Shown: in pieces, positions 16,979 to 25,912 of the stretch | Layout: each line of letters starts with the position of its first letter | Numbering within the stretch: position 1 is the stretch's first letter | From: a bacterium | GTDB lineage: Bacteria > Actinomycetota > Acidimicrobiia > Spongiisociales > ZC4RG35 | Assembly (NCBI GenBank): GCA_028823995.1 | Contig: JAPPFD010000033.1 | Span: forward strand, 1 to 64,000 | DNA length: 64,000 nucleotides | Reading direction: 5' to 3' | Made by a program: the position numbers and the translations under genes | The notes under the pieces: model-generated | What the model was told of the DNA's origin: nothing | Seen by the model: the letters and a program-made list of their open reading frames with translations, nothing else | Database searches by the model: none

Positions 16979-17848
16979 ATGGGGGAGGGAAACATCCTCT
17001 ATGGGATCTGCACCGATCAGGCCGAGCCCTATCCGGTCATGGCGGAGCGGTGGCGGTATTTCGAGGAACTGGGCTTCGACAGCATCTGGGACTGCGACCA
17101 CTTCCTCCGGCCCTCCAACACCTCTGATCCCTACTTCGAGGGGTGGACCCTCCTGGCCGCCCTGGCCGCCGAGACCTCCCGGATCAGGGTGGGGGTGCTG
17201 GTGGGCAGCAACACCTTCCGCCACCCGGCCCTGCTGGCCCAGGAGGCCCTCACCATCGACCACATCTCGGAGGGCCGCCTGGAACTCGGCTTCGGCGCCG
17301 GATGGTTCGTGGAGGAGCACGAGCGGTTCGGGATCCCCTTCGGCGACCCGCCGACGCTCGTCGGGAGCTTCTCGGAAGCCGTGGAGATCATCGACTCCCT
17401 CCTCCGCGGACAGGAAGTCACCTTCGACGGTGAGTACTACCAACTCCGGGGCGCCCGGCTCCGCCCGCGTCCGGTCCAGTCTCCCCGCCCGCCGCTCACC
17501 CTGGGCGCTCACCGCCCCCGCATGCTGGCCATCTGCGCCCGCTATGCCGACCGGTGGAACTCCTTCGGGACGGTGGAGGAGATGGCAGAGCGCAACCGCC
17601 TCCTCGACGAGGCCTGCGAGCGGATCGGGAGGGACCCGGCCGAGATAATCCGCTCCTTCTACGGGTGGGCGTCCAACATGGCCGCCCAGGGCCTGCCCGA
17701 CGCCTGGTCGAGCCCCGAGGCGTTCAGTGAAGTGGTGGGGCGCTACGCCGAGGCGGGGGTGAACGAGTTCATCATGGACCAGCCCCGCCCCGAGCAGTTC
17801 AAGACGGCCGAGCGGATCGTCTCGGAGGTGATCGAGCCGGGTCGCTGA
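16979..17848 (+). CDS. LLM-class flavin/F420-dependent oxidoreductase, array copy 1
   Basis: A 289-residue luciferase-like TIM barrel. Conserved blocks shared by all six neighbours are visible: WRYFEELGFDSIW then CDHF (residues 21-38), AAETSRIRVGVLV, RHPALLAQEALTIDH, GFGAGWFVEEHERF and RPRPVQSPRPPLTLG. Family members reduce or oxidise small substrates using F420 or FMN; with actinobacterial ancestry F420 is likelier. First of six head-to-tail paralogs. In this copy the Cys-Asp-His triplet is followed by FLRPSNTS. Confidence 0.88.
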   Translation: MGEGNILYGICTDQAEPYPVMAERWRYFEELGFDSIWDCDHFLRPSNTSDPYFEGWTLLAALAAETSRIRVGVLVGSNTFRHPALLAQEALTIDHISEGRLELGFGAGWFVEEHERFGIPFGDPPTLVGSFSEAVEIIDSLLRGQEVTFDGEYYQLRGARLRPRPVQSPRPPLTLGAHRPRMLAICARYADRWNSFGTVEEMAERNRLLDEACERIGRDPAEIIRSFYGWASNMAAQGLPDAWSSPEAFSEVVGRYAEAGVNEFIMDQPRPEQFKTAERIVSEVIEPGR

Positions 17849-17956
17849 CCCACCGGCGCCAATGGCCACCCCCGTCGGGGGCGTCGGGAGCGCCTGCCCG
17901 TGTTATGTTTGGCCCCGGACCAGCCGGTTGCTGATGAGAGTCGAGGTGATGGCGTT

Positions 17957-18820
17957 GTGAAGGGATTCAGGTTCGGTGTTTACACCCCCCAGTGGAAGCC
18001 GTATCAGGTGCTGCTGGACAACTGGCGGTACTTCGAGGAACTGGGGTTCGACAGCATCTGGCCCTGCGACCACTTTCACAATCCCGGCCATCCCGACAAG
18101 CCGTTCTTCGAGGGTTGGACCGTGCTGGCCGCACTGGCGGCGGAGACCTCGCGGATCAGGGTGGGGGTGCTGGTCTCCAGCAACACCTTCCGCCACCCCG
18201 CCCTCCTGGCCCAGCAGGCCATCACCCTCGATCACGTCTCCGAGGGGCGGTTGGACTTCGGGGTGGGCGCGGGGTGGTACGAGTTGGAGCACGAGTGGTT
18301 CAACATCCCCCTGTACGAACCCAAGGAGCGGGTCGACCGCTTCGAAGAGGCCATGGAGATAATCGACCCCCTGATGCGCGGGGAGACCGTCTCCTATGAG
18401 GGCCGGCACTACCAACTGAGCGAGGCCCGGCTCCGCCCCCGACCCGTGCAGTCGCCCCGCCCTCCGTTCATGCTGGCCGGTCACAAGCCTCGCATGCTCG
18501 GGATCTGCGCCCGCTACGCCGACTCCTGGAATTCCACCGGGACGGTGGAGGAACTCACCAAACGCAATCTCCAGGTCGACGAGGCCTGCCGGAGGATCGG
18601 GAGGGAGCCGTCGGAGATAGTCCGTTCCTACCTGGGTGGGAACTCCACCCTGGGGCCCCAGGGCCTGCCCGATATGTGGTCGAGCCCCGACGCATTCTCC
18701 GAGGTGGTGGGCCGGTACGCCGAGGCGGGGGTGAACGAGTTCCTCTTCGTCGAACCCCGGCCCGAGCAGTACAAGATGGTCGAGCGGATCGCCTCCCAGG
18801 TCATCGAGCCGAGCCGTTGA
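17957..18820 (+). CDS. LLM-class flavin/F420-dependent oxidoreductase, array copy 2
   Basis: 287 residues from a GTG at 17957, chosen because VKGFRFGVYTPQ aligns with the start of the other copies; the open frame upstream has no similarity. Shares WRYFEELGFDSIWPCDHF, RHPALLAQQAITLDH and RPRPVQSPRPPFML. It differs most near residue 105, where GWYELEHEWFNIP replaces the usual GWFEEEHERFGIP, and in its C-terminus (NEFLFVEPRPEQ). Separated from copy 1 by about 108 bp containing a GC-rich stretch. Confidence 0.88.
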   Translation: MKGFRFGVYTPQWKPYQVLLDNWRYFEELGFDSIWPCDHFHNPGHPDKPFFEGWTVLAALAAETSRIRVGVLVSSNTFRHPALLAQQAITLDHVSEGRLDFGVGAGWYELEHEWFNIPLYEPKERVDRFEEAMEIIDPLMRGETVSYEGRHYQLSEARLRPRPVQSPRPPFMLAGHKPRMLGICARYADSWNSTGTVEELTKRNLQVDEACRRIGREPSEIVRSYLGGNSTLGPQGLPDMWSSPDAFSEVVGRYAEAGVNEFLFVEPRPEQYKMVERIASQVIEPSR

Positions 18821-18869
18821 TGCGGGACCGCCCGGCGAGCCGGAACGCGATGACAATGGGAGCGCTCCG

Positions 18870-19730
18870 GTGAAAGCCGTCACGTTCGGGCTCACCGTGA
18901 CCCCCTCCGACCCCTATGCGGTGCTGGTGAAGAAGTGGCGGTACTTTGACGAGTTGGGGTTCGACAGCATCTGGCACTGCGACCATCTCCTGCGTCCCAA
19001 CAATCCCACCTACCCCCTTTTCGAGGGGTGGACCCTCTTGGCCGCCATCGCCGCCGAGACCTCCAGGATCCGGATGGGGACCCTGGTGACCAGCAATGTG
19101 CTCCGCCACCCGGCCCTCCTGGCCCAGGAGGCCATCACCGTCGATCACGTCTCCGGAGGCCGGCTCGAGTTCGGGATCGGCTGCGGGTGGTTCGAGGAGG
19201 AGCACGAACGTTTTGGGATCCCTCTCTTCGAGCCCGGGCCGAGGGTGGACCGCTTCTCCGAGGCGATGGAGATCATCGACCCGCTCATGCGCGGGGAGAC
19301 CGTCTCCTACGAGGGCGACCACTACCGGTTGTCGGAGGCCCGGCTCCGGCCCCGTCCCGTGCAGTCGCCCCGCCCGCCCTTCACCCTCGCCGCCCACCGG
19401 CCCCGCATGATGAGGATCGCCGCACGGTTTGCGGACCGGTGGACCTCGTCGGGGACGCTGGAGGAGATGGGCGAGCGGAGCCGGTTCCTCGATGAAGAGT
19501 GCGAGAGGATCGGAAGGAACCCGGCAGAGATCATCCGTTCCTTCCGGGCGGGACCCTCCAACCCGACCTGCCGGGGCCTGCCCGACCTCTGGTCGAGCCT
19601 CGGCGCGTTCTCGCAGGTCACGGGCGCGATCACGGAGGCCGGGGCGGACGAGATCATCATGGACCAGCCCCGCCCCGACCAGTACAGGACAGTCGAGCGG
19701 ATCGCCTCCCGGTTCTTCGGGCTGAGTTAG
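18870..19730 (+). CDS. LLM-class flavin/F420-dependent oxidoreductase, array copy 3
   Basis: 286 residues, GTG start. KKWRYFDELGFDSIWHCDHLLRP and GIGCGWFEEEHERFGIP are very close to copies 4-6. The Cys-Asp-His-Leu-Leu variant is shared with copies 4 and 6, against Cys-Asp-His-Phe in 1 and 2. The C-terminal RAGPSNPTCRGLPDLW region is unique to this copy and probably shapes the substrate pocket. About 50 bp separate it from copy 2, so one transcript is likely. Confidence 0.88.
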   Translation: MKAVTFGLTVTPSDPYAVLVKKWRYFDELGFDSIWHCDHLLRPNNPTYPLFEGWTLLAAIAAETSRIRMGTLVTSNVLRHPALLAQEAITVDHVSGGRLEFGIGCGWFEEEHERFGIPLFEPGPRVDRFSEAMEIIDPLMRGETVSYEGDHYRLSEARLRPRPVQSPRPPFTLAAHRPRMMRIAARFADRWTSSGTLEEMGERSRFLDEECERIGRNPAEIIRSFRAGPSNPTCRGLPDLWSSLGAFSQVTGAITEAGADEIIMDQPRPDQYRTVERIASRFFGLS

Positions 19731-19764
19731 AGGCGTCCATGAAGAGAGTGGAGGTGATGGAGTG

Positions 19765-20616
19765 ATGAAGGGTTTCAGAGTCGGGATTTCCGCCATGCAG
19801 TACGAGCCGTACCCGGTGTTGGTGCGAAAGTGGCGGTACTTCGAGGAGTTGGGGTTCGAGAGCGTCTGGCACTGCGACCATTTGCTGTTCACCGGCGATT
19901 CGACGGTTCCCCTCTATGAGGGATGGACCGTCCTGTCCGCCCTGGCTGCCGAGACCTCCCGGATCCGCCTGGGGGTGCTGGTGAGCAGCAACGTGCTCCG
20001 GCATCCCGCCCTCCTGGCCCAGGAGGCCATCACCGTCGACCACGTGTCCCAGGGACGCGTGGAGGTGGGGGTCGGCTGCGGATGGTACGAGGAGGAGCAC
20101 GAGCGGTTCGGGATCCCCCTCTTCGAGCCCGGGCCGAGGGTTGACCGCTTCTCCGAGGCCCTGGAGATCATCGAGCCGCTGCTCCGGGGAGAGACGGTCT
20201 CCTACGACGGCGAGCACTACCAGTTGTCGGAGGCCAAGCTTCGCCCCTACCCGGTCCAGCTGCCGCGCCCGCCCCTCACCCTGGCGGCCCACCAGCCCCG
20301 GATGATCCGCATCTGCGCCCGCTATGCCGACCGGTGGAACTCCAGCGGCACGCCTGCGGAGATGGCCGAGCGGAACCGGCTCCTCGACGAGGCATGCCAC
20401 AAGATAGGGAGGGACCCGAAAGAGATACTCCGCTCCATGCGGGTGTCGATCCCCAAACTGGTGGCGGGGGGCTTTCCGAACCCGTGGTCGAGCGTCCAGG
20501 CCTTCAGTGAGGTAGCGGGCACGTACCGGGAAGCGGGAGTGGAGGAGTTCATCATCGACCAGCCCCAACCCGAGCAGTACCAGACTGCCGAGCGGATCGC
20601 CTCGGAGATCCTCTGA
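19765..20616 (+). CDS. LLM-class flavin/F420-dependent oxidoreductase, array copy 4
   Basis: 283 residues from ATG 19765 (a GTG lies one codon before), with GGAGG about 10 bases upstream. RKWRYFEELGFESVWHCDHLL, SSNVLRHPALLAQEAITVDH and GVGCGWYEEEHERF are visible. Residues 190-240 differ from its neighbours (VSIPKLVAGGFPNPW). Only about 34 bp separate it from copy 3. Confidence 0.88.
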   Translation: MKGFRVGISAMQYEPYPVLVRKWRYFEELGFESVWHCDHLLFTGDSTVPLYEGWTVLSALAAETSRIRLGVLVSSNVLRHPALLAQEAITVDHVSQGRVEVGVGCGWYEEEHERFGIPLFEPGPRVDRFSEALEIIEPLLRGETVSYDGEHYQLSEAKLRPYPVQLPRPPLTLAAHQPRMIRICARYADRWNSSGTPAEMAERNRLLDEACHKIGRDPKEILRSMRVSIPKLVAGGFPNPWSSVQAFSEVAGTYREAGVEEFIIDQPQPEQYQTAERIASEIL

Positions 20617-20716
20617 TAGCCCCCGGTCCGACCGTCCGGAGCGCCGGGACCCGCGTGGCGGGAGAGAGCACGGTCGGCCGGGCGACCCCGGTGACAGGAG
20701 TGGGAGCGACCTCCCG

Positions 20717-21574
20717 ATGACCGGGCCCCGGTTCGGGATATTCCTCGCCCAGGGCGACCCGTACCCGGTGTTGGTGCGGAAGTGGCGCCATTACGAGGAG
20801 TTGGGGATCGAGACCATCTGGAATCCCGACCACTTCCTCCGTCCCACCGATCCCACCGCTCCCATGTTCGAGGGTTGGACCATCCTGGCCGCCCTGGCCG
20901 CCGAGACTTCCCGGATCCGCATGGGGGCGCTGGTCTCCAGCAACCTCCTCCGTCATCCCGCGCTCCTAGCCCAGGAGGCGATCACCGTCGATCACATCTC
21001 GGGCGGGCGCCTCGAGGTGGGAGTGGGCTGCGGGTGGTTCGAGGAGGAGCACCGCCGGTTCCGGATACCCCTGCCGGAGCCCGGGCCGCGGGTGGACCGC
21101 TTCTCCGAGGCGGTGGAGATCATCGACCGCCTCCTGCGGGGAGAGACCGTCACCTACGAGGGTGAGCACTACCGGTTGTCGGAGGCCAAGCTTCGTCCCT
21201 ACCCGGTCCAGTTGCCCCGCCCGCCCCTTACCCTGGCGGCCCACCGGCCCCGGATGCTCCGCATCGTTGCCCGCTATGCCGACCGGTGGAACTCCATGGG
21301 TACGCCAGACGAGATGGCCGAGCGGAACCGCATCCTCGACACAGAGTGCGAGAGGATCGGGAGGGACCCGGCCGGGATCACCCGATCTTTGTTCCTGAAC
21401 GCCTTCGACCCGTCCCTACGGGACCTGCCGGATCTGTGGGAGAGCGCGGGGGCCTTCTCGGAGGTGGTGGGCAGGTTCACCGAGGCCGGGGTGGGGGAGT
21501 TCATCTTCAACCAGCCCCGCCCCGAACAGCAGGACACGGCCGACGCGATCCTCTCGGAACTGCTGGCGCGATGA
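20717..21574 (+). CDS. LLM-class flavin/F420-dependent oxidoreductase, array copy 5
   Basis: 285 residues. Divergent at the otherwise constant N-terminal block: RKWRHYEELGIETIWNPDHFL has Asn-Pro-Asp-His where the others have Cys-Asp-His, so the conserved Cys is lost. The rest is canonical (SSNLLRHPALLAQEAITVDH, GCGWFEEEHRRFRIP, RPYPVQLPRPPLTL). The stop overlaps the start of copy 6 (ATGA), which proves tight coupling for this pair. Confidence 0.88.
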   Translation: MTGPRFGIFLAQGDPYPVLVRKWRHYEELGIETIWNPDHFLRPTDPTAPMFEGWTILAALAAETSRIRMGALVSSNLLRHPALLAQEAITVDHISGGRLEVGVGCGWFEEEHRRFRIPLPEPGPRVDRFSEAVEIIDRLLRGETVTYEGEHYRLSEAKLRPYPVQLPRPPLTLAAHRPRMLRIVARYADRWNSMGTPDEMAERNRILDTECERIGRDPAGITRSLFLNAFDPSLRDLPDLWESAGAFSEVVGRFTEAGVGEFIFNQPRPEQQDTADAILSELLAR

Positions 21575-22434
21575 AAGGGCTGAGGTTCGGCGTCACCGTG
21601 GTCCAGTCGGATCCCTATCCGATCCTGGCCGAGAAGTGGCGGTACTTCGAGGAGTTGGGGTTCTACAGCATCTGGCACTGCGACCATCTCCTCCGTTCTT
21701 TGGATCCGACCGCTCCCCTCTTCGAAGCGTGGACCCTGCTGGCCGCCCTGGCCGCCGAGACGCCCCGGATCCGGGTGGGAGCGCTGGTGAGCAGCAACGT
21801 CCTCCGCCATCCGGCGCTCCTGGCCCAGCAGGCCATCACGGTCGATCACGTCTCCGAGGGCCGCCTGGAACTGGGAGTCGGCTGCGGGTGGTTCGAGGAG
21901 GAGCACCGCCGGTTCGGGATTCCCCTCTTCGAGCCGGGGGTTCGGGTGGGCCGTTTCTCCGAGGCTATGGGGATCATCGACCCCCTGCTCCGGGGGGAGA
22001 CGGTCTCCCGTGAGGGCCGGCATTATCGGTTGTCGGGGGCCCGGCTCCGTCCCCGTCCCGTGCAGCGGCCCCGACCGCCCTTCACGGTGGCCGCCCACGG
22101 TCCCCGGATGCTCCGGATCTGTGCCCGGTTTGCGGACCGCTGGAACTCGTTCGGGACGGTGGAGGAGATAGCCGAGCGGAACCGGATCCTGGACGCCGAG
22201 TGCGAGAGGATCGGGCGGGACCCGGCAGAGATAAGCCGTTCCGTCCACGTCGAGGAGTTCACCACCGCCCCCCAGGGCCTGCCGGATGTGTGGTCGAGCC
22301 CCGGCGCATTCGCCGAGGTGATGGGTCGGTACACAGAGGCGGGGGCGAACGAGTTCACCATCACCCAGCCCCGTCCCGACCAGTACGAGACGGCCGAGAA
22401 GATCGCGTCGGAAGTCTTCGGGACTCCCGTCTAG
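21571..22434 (+). CDS. LLM-class flavin/F420-dependent oxidoreductase, array copy 6
   Basis: 287 residues from ATG 21571, overlapping the stop of copy 5. EKWRYFEELGFYSIWHCDHLLRS, SSNVLRHPALLAQQAITVDH and GVGCGWFEEEHRRFGIP place it closest to copies 3 and 5. In residues 195-235 it has a distinct SVHVEEFTTAPQGLPDVW. Last member of the array; its end overlaps the convergent DUF454 gene by 4 bp. Confidence 0.88.
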   Translation: MKGLRFGVTVVQSDPYPILAEKWRYFEELGFYSIWHCDHLLRSLDPTAPLFEAWTLLAALAAETPRIRVGALVSSNVLRHPALLAQQAITVDHVSEGRLELGVGCGWFEEEHRRFGIPLFEPGVRVGRFSEAMGIIDPLLRGETVSREGRHYRLSGARLRPRPVQRPRPPFTVAAHGPRMLRICARFADRWNSFGTVEEIAERNRILDAECERIGRDPAEISRSVHVEEFTTAPQGLPDVWSSPGAFAEVMGRYTEAGANEFTITQPRPDQYETAEKIASEVFGTPV

Positions 22435-22841
22435 GGACGGGTCGCCTGATCAGCGCCGGCTCGGAGCGGTTTGGTGGGGCGGGACAGAACGTACCACCAG
22501 GCCACCGCCGCCACGGCCACCAGGATCACCCGGAGGGTTGTGTCGCTGGTGAGAAGGACCGCCGAGACGCCGATTGAAAGCGTTATGCCCGCCAGGGCGA
22601 TCTTCTTCGCCCGGATGGTGAGGCCCCCCTGGTAGCTCCTGATGATCTTCCCGAACACCGGATGATTGCGAAGCCACATCTCGAAGCGCCGGGAAGAGCG
22701 GGCGAAGAAGAACAGCGCCAGGACCACGAAGTCGGCGGTGGGGATCCCGGGCAGCCAACTCAGGAACACGAATCCAAGACAGATCAGCCCCAGGATGAAA
22801 TAGATGAGGCGAACCAGGGGGAAGCGGGCGATCTTTGCCAC
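22431..22841 (-). CDS. DUF454 (YbaN-like) inner membrane protein
   Basis: A 136-residue membrane protein. Helix 1 (residues 8-28, LIYFILGLICLGFVFLSWL) is followed by PGIPTADFVVLALFFFARSSRRFEMWLRNHPVFG, the DUF454 hallmark, then KKIALAGI and a third hydrophobic helix. Function is unknown across the family. It faces the thioesterase gene across a short gap and converges on the oxidoreductase array. Confidence 0.88.
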   Translation of the reverse strand: MAKIARFPLVRLIYFILGLICLGFVFLSWLPGIPTADFVVLALFFFARSSRRFEMWLRNHPVFGKIIRSYQGGLTIRAKKIALAGITLSIGVSAVLLTSDTTLRVILVAVAAVAWWYVLSRPTKPLRAGADQATRP

Positions 22842-22903
22842 TGACTCCCAAAGGCTAAAGAGGTCGGGGACTTAGTCAAAAAGCATCTCACTAGCCTTCC
22901 GAG

Positions 22904-23311
22904 ATGGCCTATGAGAGTGTGTTGCGGGCGCGCTTTTCCGACCTTGACCCCTACAACCATGTCAACCACGCCCGCTACCTCAGCTACTTCGAGATGGCCA
23001 GGGTGGACCTCCTGGAGGAGATGGGCTTCTCGATGGCCCGACTGGCGGATATGGGTCTCCAGATAGTGCTGGTGGAGGCGAATGTCCGCTATTACGCTCC
23101 GGCGCGCCTCGGCGACGAGATCCGGGTCACCACCCGGGTCAGGGAGGTGCGACGGGCCTCAACCCGATGGTCCCAGAGAGCCGAGGTGGGTTCCGAACCG
23201 GTAGCCACCATCGAGATCAAAGCGGCCTTCACCGACCCGGAAGGAAGACCCCAGCGCACCCCCGAAGGCTTCGCCGAAGCCACCTTGCCCTATCGGGTGG
23301 CCAACTCCTGA
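22904..23311 (+). CDS. Acyl-CoA thioesterase, 4HBT hotdog fold
   Basis: A 135-residue single hotdog domain. RFSDLDPYNHVNHARYLSYFEMARVDLLEEMG contains the 4HBT active-site Asp (D-x-Y-x-H-V-N), and VEANVRYYAPARLGDEI is the second conserved block. Enzymes of this type hydrolyse acyl-CoA thioesters, for example 4-hydroxybenzoyl-CoA or short-chain acyl-CoA; the substrate cannot be assigned. Stands alone between divergent and convergent neighbours. Confidence 0.9.
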   Translation: MAYESVLRARFSDLDPYNHVNHARYLSYFEMARVDLLEEMGFSMARLADMGLQIVLVEANVRYYAPARLGDEIRVTTRVREVRRASTRWSQRAEVGSEPVATIEIKAAFTDPEGRPQRTPEGFAEATLPYRVANS

Positions 23312-23351
23312 GAGAGCCCGCCTTCTCTGCCTCGGTAAGAGGGATGGAGGG

Positions 23352-24458
23352 CTAGGAGCGGTCCGGGTCGGGACCGATGTAACGGGCGGCGGGACGCAGG
23401 AGCTTTCCTTTCTCGGCCTGCTCCAGGATGTGAGCGGCCCAGCCGATCGAGCGGCTGACCGCGAAGGTGGGGGTGAACATCTGGCGGGGGACCCCGGCCA
23501 ACTCCAGGGCCACCGAGGCCCAGTACTCGACGTTGGTGAGGATGCGCACCCCGGGTTTCCACTCGGCCAGCACCGAAAGTATCTCCTCCTCGATCCCGGC
23601 CGCGCGCTCCACAAGGTCTCCTCCCAGGCTCTTGGCGGCGGCGCGGAGCACCACCCCCCGGGGGTCTCGCACCCGGTAGACGGCGTGGCCGAATCCCATG
23701 ATCTTGTGCCCCTCGGCCAGGCGCTCCGACACCCAGGGCGCGGCTCGCTCGGGGGTGTGAATGTCCTCGATCATCTCGATCACCCTGCTGGGCGCTCCCC
23801 CGTGGAGCGGACCGCTCAAAGCTCCCAGGCCGGCCACCAGCGCTCCGGCCATGTCGGCGCCTGTGCTGGCCACCACCCGGCTGGCGAAGGTGGAGACGTT
23901 AAACCCGTGGTCGAGAGTGACCACCAGGTACTGCTCCACCGCCCGGACGGCCTCGGCGCTGGCCCTCCCGCCGGTGCTCATCCGCAGGTAGTCGGCCGCA
24001 TGGGAGATTCCCGGATCCGGAGGAACAGGATCGAGACCGTCCCGGCGCCGGTGGTGACGGGCCAGGATGGTGGGGACCACCGCCGCAAGCCGCACCGCGT
24101 CGTCACGGCGCTGGGCCGCCGACCGGTCCAGCAGGGGACCGCGGCCCTCCACCGCGCCCACCGCCAGCAACCCCACTCTCAGCACCGCCATGGGGTCGTC
24201 CATCTGGGCGCTGGCCGCATCCACCACCCGGGCGGCTTCGGTGGGGAGTTCTCGCATCGGACCGGGATCGACCCTGGGGACGGCGGGAGGAAGTTCACCA
24301 TTGAACTGGAGGGCCCACACGTCCTCGAAGCTGCGGGTCCGGGCCAGATGCACAGCGTTGTACTGGCGGTAGTGAAAGAACCCCTCGTCGCCGCGAACAT
24401 CTCCCAGTTCGGTGTCGGACACCGCCAATCCCTTGAGGCCCGGTGGGGCGACCTCCAC
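23352..24458 (-). CDS. Citrate synthase family protein
   Basis: A 368-residue citrate synthase. Catalytic residues are in place: His in LSGPLHGGAPSRV, His in IMGFGHAVYRVRDPRG, and an Asp in the C-terminal third. DHGFNVSTFASRVVASTGAD is the first histidine block. The size matches the short Gram-positive/2-methylcitrate synthase type rather than the longer hexameric enzyme. It condenses acetyl-CoA (or propionyl-CoA) with oxaloacetate; which one is used cannot be told here. No methylcitrate dehydratase or lyase lies nearby, which mildly favours citrate. The start may be slightly downstream of 24458. Confidence 0.9.
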   Translation of the reverse strand: MEVAPPGLKGLAVSDTELGDVRGDEGFFHYRQYNAVHLARTRSFEDVWALQFNGELPPAVPRVDPGPMRELPTEAARVVDAASAQMDDPMAVLRVGLLAVGAVEGRGPLLDRSAAQRRDDAVRLAAVVPTILARHHRRRDGLDPVPPDPGISHAADYLRMSTGGRASAEAVRAVEQYLVVTLDHGFNVSTFASRVVASTGADMAGALVAGLGALSGPLHGGAPSRVIEMIEDIHTPERAAPWVSERLAEGHKIMGFGHAVYRVRDPRGVVLRAAAKSLGGDLVERAAGIEEEILSVLAEWKPGVRILTNVEYWASVALELAGVPRQMFTPTFAVSRSIGWAAHILEQAEKGKLLRPAARYIGPDPDRS

Positions 24459-25165
24459 TACTAGAACCTCCCTGTCCTCAACCCGTCCCGACCTTGGGCC
24501 TCATGAAGCGGGCCCGGCTTGCGGTGTGGACTTTCAGGCAGCAGATGCCTGACGACAGGGTACGTAACGTCACCTGTGCCATCCTACCCCGCTGACGGTT
24601 GAAGCGATTCGCGCACCGGCGGGACGGGGAGTGGGCGCCTACCATGCCGGATCCCTCTGACGGGGTACCCCACTCCCGGCCGGAAGCTGGCAAAAGATCT
24701 CCTGGCTGGGCCTTGACTCTGTCCCAAGGCCGAAACATATTGTCAGGGCTGCACAAACACCTCAGCCCGGACCAGAGCTCGCCGGGCCAGGATTCCAGAG
24801 GTCAGGAGTCACGATCGGTCCCGTAGCTACTTTGGATTTCGCGACTTTCCTAGCAGGTGGTGGAGGCGGGGGATGGGCCCGAAGGGGAAGCGGACATAAG
24901 CAGTTTTCGCGAGAATTCAAGACGTCCAGTCCAGGAATGGCCCACCCCGTTGAACCTATTTCTTCTTGGAGTTCTTGGAGGGTCTGGCTCCTGGTCCTGG
25001 TCCTTTCGGCACCTTCGACACCGAAGCGACTTTATCTGTTGTGTAACCCCCCCGTCCTATCCACTCGCGCCTTTGCGTTCTGCGTTTCTTACCCTTCATA
25101 GTTCGATCCTCACCCCGTAGCTTCGGTGAACTCTAGGTACTCGATCTCGTCCCACCGTATACCGT
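24459..25165. other. Long gap without a supported gene
   Basis: About 700 bp with only short, low-quality frames on both strands. I looked for tRNA genes; a T-loop-like GTTCGATCC near 25100 has no pairing arms. The missing 5' half and promoter of the binding-protein gene at 25171 would be expected here, but no part of a signal peptide or N-terminal lobe can be read, so this may be foreign or scrambled DNA brought in by the event that truncated that gene. Confidence 0.5.
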
Positions 25166-25208
25166 AGTTTGTGGAGGGTGACATTTACTGTGACCGCATC
25201 CACAAACT
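25166..25208. repeat. Perfect 10-bp inverted repeat at the truncation point
   Basis: AGTTTGTGGA (25166-25175) and TCCACAAACT (25199-25208) are exact complements separated by 23 bp. They sit exactly where similarity to solute-binding proteins starts. They could be a rearrangement scar, an element end or an operator. Confidence 0.6.
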
Positions 25209-25893
25209 TGTGGCACCGATCAGGTGCAACGAGAACATCGAGATGCTGGACTTCGGCCTGCAGTGGCTGAACGAGCAGTACAAGGGCGACTGGGTGGCCC
25301 TGGACGCCTCCGGCAACTACCTGGGCGCCGGTTATGTGGACGAGTTGGGACGCCCCCCGGGGTTCCAGAGCGGTCACCACCTGGCCGTGGTCAACGGGTT
25401 CTGGCTCGCCGCCGACATGTACGGCTCTGAGTTCACCGGATGGGAACGGTGGAACGTGGCCAAGTTCCCCGTGGGCCCGAGCGGTTCCTCGACCGCCTCG
25501 GGATTCTGGCCCAACTGGTGCGCGATCCCCAGGGGCTCGGCGAATCCGGAAGCCGCCTTCGCATGGCTCGACTACCTGGTAGTGGACGGGATGAGAACCT
25601 GGTTCGGCCAGGTCCCCGACATCCCCACCAACCGTCTGGCGCCCACCGACCTGTTCCCACAGTCGGTCGCCGACCAGCGGGGCGATGAGTTCGCCACCGA
25701 CATAACGCAGTTCTTCAAGGCGCAGTTGGACGACGCCGCGCCGATGTGGACCTGCCCGGTGCAGAACTACATGCACGATCAGCTGTATACGGCGATCAGT
25801 TCGGTGATGCTCAAGGAGGCGACTCCTAAGGAAGCGCTGACCATGGCACAGGAAGCGACACAAGCCGAACTCGACTCCGTCCTGGCGGGCTAA
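25171..25893 (+). pseudogene. Sugar ABC transporter solute-binding protein, C-terminal half only
   Basis: 240 codons that match only the C-terminal lobe of an extracellular sugar-binding protein (family members usually have 400-450 residues). WERWNVAKFPVGPSG, ASGFWPNWCAIPRGSANPEAAFAWLDYLV and EALTMAQEATQAELDSVL are typical C-lobe blocks. Signal peptide, lipobox and N-lobe are absent and no SD precedes the GTG at 25171. A protein without the N-lobe cannot bind sugar or be exported, so the gene is very likely dead. Two intact permease genes follow immediately, so the transporter would need another binding protein. Confidence 0.85.
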
Positions 25894-25912
25894 TCGAAAC
25901 AGTTCCGCTCTG

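Noticed and set aside
24478-24756. Minus-strand 92-codon frame upstream of citrate synthase
   Set aside because: No family resemblance and no initiation signal; left as noncoding.
25095-25115. tRNA T-loop-like GTTCGATCC
   Set aside because: No pairing T-stem, acceptor or anticodon arm around it.
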